Of a DNA stretch of 64,000 bases, positions 59,109-64,000 are shown in pieces. Each line of letters starts with the position of its first letter. The first letter of the stretch is position 1. The translations under genes were made by a program, and so were the position numbers. The notes beneath the pieces are model-generated. The model was not told the DNA's origin. It worked only from the letters and a program-made list of their open reading frames with translations, and ran no database searches. Source of the DNA: Symsagittifera roscoffensis (taxonomy: Eukaryota; Xenacoelomorpha; Acoela; Convolutidae); contig NC_087068.1 of the NCBI RefSeq assembly GCF_963678635.1, positions 12,528,027-12,592,026 of the forward strand, in the 5' to 3' direction.

Positions 59109-59226
59109 AAAGTTTAGGACATTGAGTCCTCAATTAGCTTTCTTCAGAAAACTACTGAATATTGAACTGTATACAAGAAATGCTTTCCCAGAAAAATTAT
59201 AAACTCTTGTTTGCCTACTGAAACAA

Positions 59227-59440
59227 AGTCTTTATTTCTGAAACTCTCACAGGGATACTGAAAAATCTTGCTCGTTGATCGTGATCACAAGTTTTTTTGA
59301 GTAGATTCAGTGATACACGAAGAACTTCCGCGTGTTTAGTTAATTGATCAATTATAATCTGAAATTAGCTCCAAGCTACGCCATGTTTTTAGTAATGTTT
59401 TCTGCTTTCATGATTGTTTTTTGAGTTCTTTTTTATTTAG
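59227..59440 (+). other. Array-flank junction and presumed intron end
   Basis: Array similarity stops inside a spacer 1 near 59,226. A possible decayed trace persists at about 59,299-59,345 (GAGTAGATT, then ACTTCCGCG and GTTAATT). The segment ends in a pyrimidine-rich tract and TTTTTTATTTAG, a good 3' splice site. Confidence 0.5.
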
Positions 59441-59830
59441 GCATCCAAAAGAAGTGAATCTAGGATTCCTTGGAACGAAACACGAAAGAATTCTCCGGTG
59501 TTTCTGGGAAAGCATTTCTTTCAAAGCAGCGATTTAATTGGCAGCGAAGTTTCGTTTTCTACTTCAATTCAAGTGGCTCTGGATTTTAGAAAAAGTTCAG
59601 ATGGTCGCTTTGAATGTCCCGTCTGTTCGAAGCTATTCAGAGGTCGGTCCAGCGTGAAACGGCATTTGGAATCCATGCACTCTGGAAAACTTTTCACGTG
59701 TGAAATTTGCGGCTTGAAAGTGTCGAGAAAAGATAACTTGCAATTGCATCTAATGAGCAAACACGAACTAGAACGGGACACTGCAAAATTGTTCTGTGAG
59801 ATGGCAACTCAAAGTGAGCATTCTGATTGA
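59441..59830 (+). CDS. Terminal exon of a two-finger C2H2 zinc-finger protein (partial gene)
   Basis: The frame opens directly after the AG acceptor at 59439-59440 (an in-frame TAG overlaps the acceptor) and runs about 129 codons to TGA at 59828-59830. It begins ASKRSESRIPW. Two fingers follow: FECPVCSKLFRGRSSVKRH with HLESMH, and FTCEICGLKVSRKDNLQLH with HLMSKH, both C-x2-C-x12-H-x4-H. After the fingers come about 20 residues ending EHSD. Paired fingers with H-x4-H in a short final exon are typical of alternative 3' exons of arthropod BTB-zinc-finger genes (lola, broad and tramtrack type), which act as nuclear DNA-binding regulators. No BTB domain is visible here. The splice phase and upstream exons are unknown; an internal GTG/Met start is unlikely. 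Confidence 0.75.
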   Translation, partial: ASKRSESRIPWNETRKNSPVFLGKHFFQSSDLIGSEVSFSTSIQVALDFRKSSDGRFECPVCSKLFRGRSSVKRHLESMHSGKLFTCEICGLKVSRKDNLQLHLMSKHELERDTAKLFCEMATQSEHSD

Positions 59831-60083
59831 CATTTAGAGGCGAAAGAAAATCTGTTTGAACTATTTTGTGATTTTGGTGAGATAATGGTAACCTGCGGTT
59901 TCTTGATAATTTGTCTCTCAAACCCTCTCAATCCTACCCGATGATAAACACTGGTCTTACGAGGTTATATGTGAAGACTAATCTTGTTTGGGGTTCGGTT
60001 TTTGTTGTTGGTCATCATATTAATTTTCCTAATAGGCTGAAAGCGTGACATCAAAAGTTTTCATGAAAAATTTTACAGACTGG

Positions 60084-60089
60084 AATAAA
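60084..60089 (+). promoter_or_regulatory. Candidate poly(A) signal AATAAA
   Basis: Lies 254 bp after the zinc-finger stop codon. A second AATAAA is at 60281-60286, with a GT-rich stretch following. Either could end the zinc-finger mRNA. Confidence 0.4.
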
Positions 60090-61159
60090 AAGCCGAAGCT
60101 ATGTGATATTTGGAGTTTTATTTTTTTTTCTTCGTATTTCCGTCTTTTCATAAGTTGTTATCACGAATACGAAATCCTTCTAAGCATATTTAATTCAAAA
60201 AAGACGAAAGAATACATATGTTCAACGTAGTTGTAATTTGTCATTTGAGTCCTAAAAATGAGCGTCGTTTTTGTGCTGAAAATAAATGTGCTTCTCCAGT
60301 TTTTATTTGCTTCAAGTTTATAAACATTTTGATTTTCAGATGGTTTTTACATGGTATTACTATATCATCTTGAAATTGTTCCATTCAGTAGCTCATATTT
60401 ATTTTCCGGCGCATACTACACATGGTGAGAACCAGGAGGTGGATACCTGAAACAAATACATTCAAGGTCATTGCCAAGGGCAAGTGGGGAAAGCTGATGA
60501 AGGTTATCGGATGCCATTGTAACGGATTTTTCGAGAGGGGTTTAGTTTTTAGTCTTAATTTTCTCAAGAAGTGCACAAAAAGTGCAGTCTCGACATTTTT
60601 TTGAAACTGAGCAGTTGTAAGTGTTTTCGGGAGGCGTTTTAATTAATTTTGTCGAAGGGAATTTCACATAATATAAATACTTGTACATTAGCGACTATCA
60701 TCGTAAGTCAATTTTGATACACTACCGTAAAGAGTTCGGGAAAACTTGCAGAAAAAACACAATTGAAGATTGCGCAGCAACAACTATTAAGTTTTTAAGC
60801 TCTAAAGAGCTCTTATAACATTTTGGGCTACAAGAAGTTGACGTTTAAATTTATTTTTGACGATGATGATTTGGCGTCTTTAAAAATAGTTCAAGACCAC
60901 TTAAACATTAAAAAGAGCTCTTTCAACGACCAGCGTATATAGGCTTAGACATATTTGAGAGTCATAGTAAAATATGTCAATTGGAAAACAGTTTTTGAAG
61001 AAAAATTACTAGAAAAACAAAAAAAAAGTTTAAAATTTCAAAAAAAAATTTAAATTTTTTGCAGAAATTTTTTGAATTTTCAAGTTTTGGTTTCCAAAGT
61101 TGCGCTAAAAAACTAAGTTTTCACGGCTTAAATTAAGCTTAAATAAGTTATTGTAGGCC
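60090..61159. other. AT-rich intergenic DNA, no supported gene
   Basis: A 60-codon frame at 60422-60604 (MVRTRRWIPETNTFKVIAK...) has a less AT-rich start, but I recognise no domain and see no splice context. The stretch around 61,010-61,080 is A- and T-homopolymer rich. Two small palindromes around AAGAGCTCTT sit near 60,805 and 60,915. Confidence 0.5.
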
Positions 61160-62195
61160 TACTTGGTCACCTTATTAGCTCGAAATTAGACCAAAACTCA
61201 AAAATTTCAAACCTTTTCTTCTCGACACTGTGAAAAAAATTTCAAAATTTTTTAATCGCGTTCGAATCACGACTGAAAGGGCTTCATAATGATATAGCAC
61301 TCGACCCATTCCGATGATTATTTGTGGTACCTGGTTTTGCGTGGAAAACACAAAAAGAAGAAAAAACTACAATACACCCGAATACAAAGTTCCTCCCCAT
61401 TTTCAATGGTCGGATCAATACGCAGGGTAAACACAGACAAACTTGCTAGATTTGTTCACAAGTCTTCTTAGGAGTGCTCAGCTTGTTGCGTCATTCAGGC
61501 TCAGTTGGGTGGGGGGTGTAATCGAAAAGACACGAAGTATTTTAAAAGTGACTGACCTTTGGGGGCTGTGGGTTGAATGCCCTGAGAAACAGCATCAGCT
61601 GGGGGATGTATCTGATGACGTCATTGAGTATGTGTTGTGGTTGGGAGGGGGTGAGGAAGTAGCCTCTGAATAGGGTCACGTGGGAGGCACAGAAGGTCAT
61701 CAGAGCCATACAGTTGTCCAGTTGTCGGCCCTGGATTCGAACCATCTCCGCGTGCTAATTAAATAATGCAAACAAAGACCAAATATTATGAGCTTTACGA
61801 ACTTTAAAAAGTACGAACATAGAGAATCAACATCAAAAAGAAAAAATATGCTAAATTTGATCAAATGTTTTATGCAATTTGGTTTTTCAAGCGATGCTGA
61901 GACATATATTGTCTTAAAACGGCAGCTACACGCAAAATTTCTCCAGGTTATTCAGTTTTTAACCAATTTAATTGGCAAAGTATTTAAACAAGCGAGCGGA
62001 GCGTAGTGTCATACCACGAATTCTGCTGCTTCCACAGATAATTATCGGAAAGTGTCGAGTGATAAATCATTTTGAAACCTTTTCAGTCGTGATTCGAAGG
62101 GCATAAAAAAGTTTCAAAAATTGTCTGTGTCGAGATAATCCGATTGGATTTTTTTGAGCTTTAGTCTAGTTTCGAGTAATTCGAGCGATCGTGTA
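61160..62195. mobile_element. About 1.0-kb element with long imperfect terminal inverted repeats
   Basis: 61263-61304 is the near-perfect reverse complement of 62055-62096 (core CGAATCACGACTGAAAGGG). Similarity continues outward through CTCGACAC/GTGTCGAG to TTAGCTCGAAATTAGACC/TAGTCTAGTTTCGAG, and inward through CCGATGATTATTTGTGG/CAGATAATTATCGG. Each arm is about 145-190 bp. The interior, about 650-750 bp and GC-richer near 61.5-61.7 kb, has no recognisable transposase. A non-autonomous DNA transposon (foldback/MITE type) is the likely identity. Confidence 0.6.
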
Positions 62196-62881
62196 ACAGT
62201 CGAAATTTGAAAATAACACTAAGAAACTTTGATTTTACTGAAACGGAAAAACTGGTAGTGGAAGCTTAGAGCTTTCTTGGAAATAAAGTTTTCTACAAAA
62301 AATTAAGAAGTATGGTGCAAAAATTAGAATTTTTTCATATTTTTTTTTGTCATTAGCTTTTTGAAAACCAATTTTGTCTATTATGTCTAACTTGCGCTCT
62401 TTTTTGCTTGTGTTTGCACAGTGCAGCTCCGCTTCTGTTAAGTTTCAGAAATATTTCTGACCTTGAGATAGCGAAATAGTGTTGAAATTGCAACCGAGTT
62501 TTCAAAATTGCAATTAAATCTACTAACGAGCAATGCGAAGGAAGCGATTGCATTTTCCAGTGAAGTGCAGTTTTTGAGTTACTCCAAGCGCGTAACTTCG
62601 CACTGTGATTCATTTACCAGCAATGTGCATTTCAATTTTTCAAGGGTAAAAAAACGCTAGCGAGAAACTTCAGAGTTATTTTGGTTTAGTTTCATCTTCA
62701 AGGTCAGTAAAATTTCAGAAATTTAGGACTTTGTCCAATGAATGTGTTAAAACAAGCTTTTCTTATATGGGTGAAAGAAATCGAATCGGCGAAATTAATT
62801 TGGAAGGACAGTTGGCTTGTTTTCATCATTTTCTTTGCAAGTTCATACCAAATTCATGCTTCTGTATTGGAAAAGCAGCCT

Positions 62882-62923
62882 GCTTATACCTCTTAGCTAT
62901 CTGCTTATACCTCTTAGCTTTCG
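62882..62923 (+). repeat. 21-bp tandem duplication
   Basis: GCTTATACCTCTTAGCT occurs twice in a row, 21 bp apart, just left of the MITE-like element. Confidence 0.7.
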
Positions 62924-62953
62924 ATTATTGATGTCAGGTTATTTATATAATTT

Positions 62954-63562
62954 GTAGCAAAAAGTTCGGACAGACGAAAATGATTGAAAAGAGCAAATGG
63001 CCTTTTTCAGACAATTTTTGCATGCAAACACAAATTTTTCAGACAGAAAGTATAATTAGTAGCAAAAAGTTCGGACACAAAAATAATAAAAAAGAGCAAT
63101 TGACCTTTTTCAGACAAATTTTGCATGCGAAAGTTTATTTTTCAGACACAAAGTATGTCTCAATGTTACCTAAAAATTCAAACTTGCATGCAAAAATTGC
63201 TCAAAATGAGCAGGTTGCTCTTTTAAATTATTTTTGTCTGTACGAACTTTTTGAAAATCTCTACCTAATGGTATAGGGAATTGCAATAAGTTCGGACACA
63301 AAATTAATTAAAAAGAGCAACTGTCTAGACATCAACGGAAATTAAAACTGAAATAAACATAGCGTCAAGAAAGGGTAGGAGATCGTTAATAAAAATAGGC
63401 TAGCATAATCATCGGATAATCGACAATCTCGCATTTTGAATTTGGGCTGACAAAAAATTCAAGGTTGTTCGGCTTCAGATTTTGCATGCAAATAAGCATC
63501 GAAACGCACTGATTGCTCATTTTAATTAATTCTGTCTGTCCGAACTTTTTGCTACTAATTAT
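62954..63562. mobile_element. MITE-like element with perfect terminal inverted repeats
   Basis: GTAGCAAAAAGTTCGGACAGAC at 62954-62975 is exactly inverted at 63534-63555. An inner left copy at 63052-63077, 105 bp on, matches 63537-63562 perfectly over 26 bp, including flanking ATAATTA. The left end is thus a ~105-bp tandem duplication. Further partial inverted and direct copies sit near 63,215-63,255 and 63,283-63,320. No transposase frame is present. Confidence 0.72.
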
Positions 63563-63734
63563 GCTAATTATACATTGCCAAAAAACTTTGATTCTTCATT
63601 CATTTTTGGAAAGCATATTATTCGATTAGTTTTTCATGTTTTTGACCCCATTTGATAATCTTTTCACTATGTGTTATAGCAGTTCCTTATAAGCAAAATA
63701 AAATAGGTTCAATAAGTGATATTTCAGATCTAAA

Positions 63735-63905
63735 ATGTGATGTTTGAAGCTGAAGTCTTAATTGTCTGACCTTGAGACAGAAGTGTACCATTTTGGCAGC
63801 CGACCACTCGAACGTGACAGATGCCAGCACCATCACAATCGTGTGTTTCAATCCTGCAGCACCCATGACCGCCTTCAAATGATTCTATTTCGGGTAAATT
63901 TTTTG
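63735..63905 (-). CDS. Possible cysteine-rich coding exon (uncertain)
   Basis: The minus strand reads GGHGCCRIETHDCDGAGICH and continues VRVVGCQNGTLLSQGQTIKT, five cysteines in about 40 residues with the C-x2-G-x5-G spacing seen in secreted von Willebrand C-like domains. The stretch is GC-richer than its surroundings, and a CTGCAG that could be an acceptor lies inside it. No complete domain, signal peptide or second exon is visible, so a chance frame is possible. Confidence 0.25.
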
Positions 63906-64000
63906 CTTGTTTTAAACGGAAGATATCTCGGCTATAAATTTTAATGCTCAAGTGATTTTGAATGCATCGACATAATTTTATTGTGAGAAAAAAACGTTTC

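Larger units (their letters stand above)
1..59226 (+). repeat. tRNA-Ala tandem array (satellite-like), about 138 units of 420-440 bp
   Basis: One uninterrupted head-to-tail array. Each unit reads spacer 2 (about 150 bp), element B (decayed tRNA-Ala), spacer 1 (about 144 bp), element A (tRNA-Ala). Nearly every spacer 1 carries the same HindIII site (AAGCTT), and spacer 2 carries the landmark ATATTGAAATTCCTAACAAG. The left end lies outside the window. The right end decays near 59,226 inside a spacer 1. All units point the same way apart from three short fold-backs near 30.2, 31.5 and 32.75 kb. No protein gene, rRNA or other tRNA family interrupts it. Blocks with private variants and exact long periods show repeated segmental amplification. 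Confidence 0.97.

Noticed and set aside
1-59226. CRISPR array
   Set aside because: Repeat and spacer are both conserved and the unit is about 440 bp with tRNA cloverleafs; nothing fits CRISPR geometry.
1-59226. tRNA-derived SINE tandem
   Set aside because: There is no A-rich or simple-repeat tail, no target-site duplications and no dispersed orientation; units are strictly head to tail.
1-59226. Entamoeba-type tRNA array
   Set aside because: Those arrays carry different tRNAs with short tandem repeats between them. Here only alanine bodies occur, and the flank has a metazoan-style C2H2 exon.
59569-59921. Minus-strand frames opposite the zinc-finger exon
   Set aside because: Antisense shadows of a well-supported C2H2 coding frame.
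61733-61743. B-box-like GGTTCGAATCC on the minus strand
   Set aside because: No acceptor, D or anticodon arm and no A box lies at the right distance, so it is not a tRNA gene.
61443-61745. Overlapping frames on both strands in the GC-richer core of the inverted-repeat element
   Set aside because: Low-complexity composition, no recognisable domain and no splice context.
62353-62613. 86-codon minus-strand frame
   Set aside because: AT-rich flank with no family resemblance that I can see and no supporting signals.

Overview
The window is metazoan nuclear DNA dominated by one structure. From base 1 to about 59,226 it is a single head-to-tail tandem array of tRNA-Ala-like genes, all on the + strand. 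From about 59,230 to 64,000 it is ordinary single-copy-looking flank, with a C2H2 zinc-finger exon and remnants of inverted-repeat transposons. The zinc-finger exon follows an AG splice acceptor, and the tRNA-Ala sequence is of the ecdysozoan type (G3:U70 acceptor pair, GCTC/GAGC D stem, GATCRATGC B box). An arthropod is likely. A crustacean such as Daphnia, whose genome is known for very many tRNA genes, would fit, but the sequence does not prove it.

The array repeat is about 420-440 bp and holds two tRNA-like bodies. Element A is a tRNA-Ala that is intact in many copies, mostly anticodon AGC or UGC, once an intact CGC. Element B is a decayed tRNA-Ala whose anticodon stem, D stem and B box are broken the same way in nearly every copy. 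The two spacers, A-to-B (about 150 bp) and B-to-A (about 144 bp), align to each other along their length. The 440-bp unit is therefore an old dimer of a 220-bp tRNA-plus-spacer monomer. About 138 A positions can be followed, plus a similar number of B positions.

The array is layered into blocks. 1-2.0 kb: UGC copies. 2.0-12.6 kb: young AGC copies in higher-order repeats of 3,521 bp and then 1,743 bp. 12.6-15.7 kb: mixed diverged copies. 15.7-26.4 kb: A copies lacking the anticodon arm (54 nt, class A0) or 13 nt across the D/anticodon arms (60 nt, class A-delta), in about 1,283-bp trimers. 26.4-33.9 kb: mixed, including a 1,279-bp repeat, three times, with a 20-bp perfect fold-back. 33.9-41.4 kb: diverged, with a 1,381-bp repeat containing two fused tRNA bodies. 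41.4-46.2 kb: AGC copies alternating with 71-nt defective copies, plus one intact copy with an ACC (Gly) anticodon. 46.2-51 kb: mixed, with the CGC copy. 51-55.3 kb: 1,941-bp repeats. 55.3-59.2 kb: the most diverged units, many with a 5'-truncated A element, decaying into the flank.

The flank holds the zinc-finger exon (59,441-59,830), candidate poly(A) signals, a ~1.0-kb element with long imperfect inverted arms (61.16-62.2 kb) and a ~0.6-kb MITE-like element with perfect 22-26-bp inverted repeats (62.95-63.56 kb). All open reading frames inside the array are tRNA or spacer sequence read as protein and are not genes.
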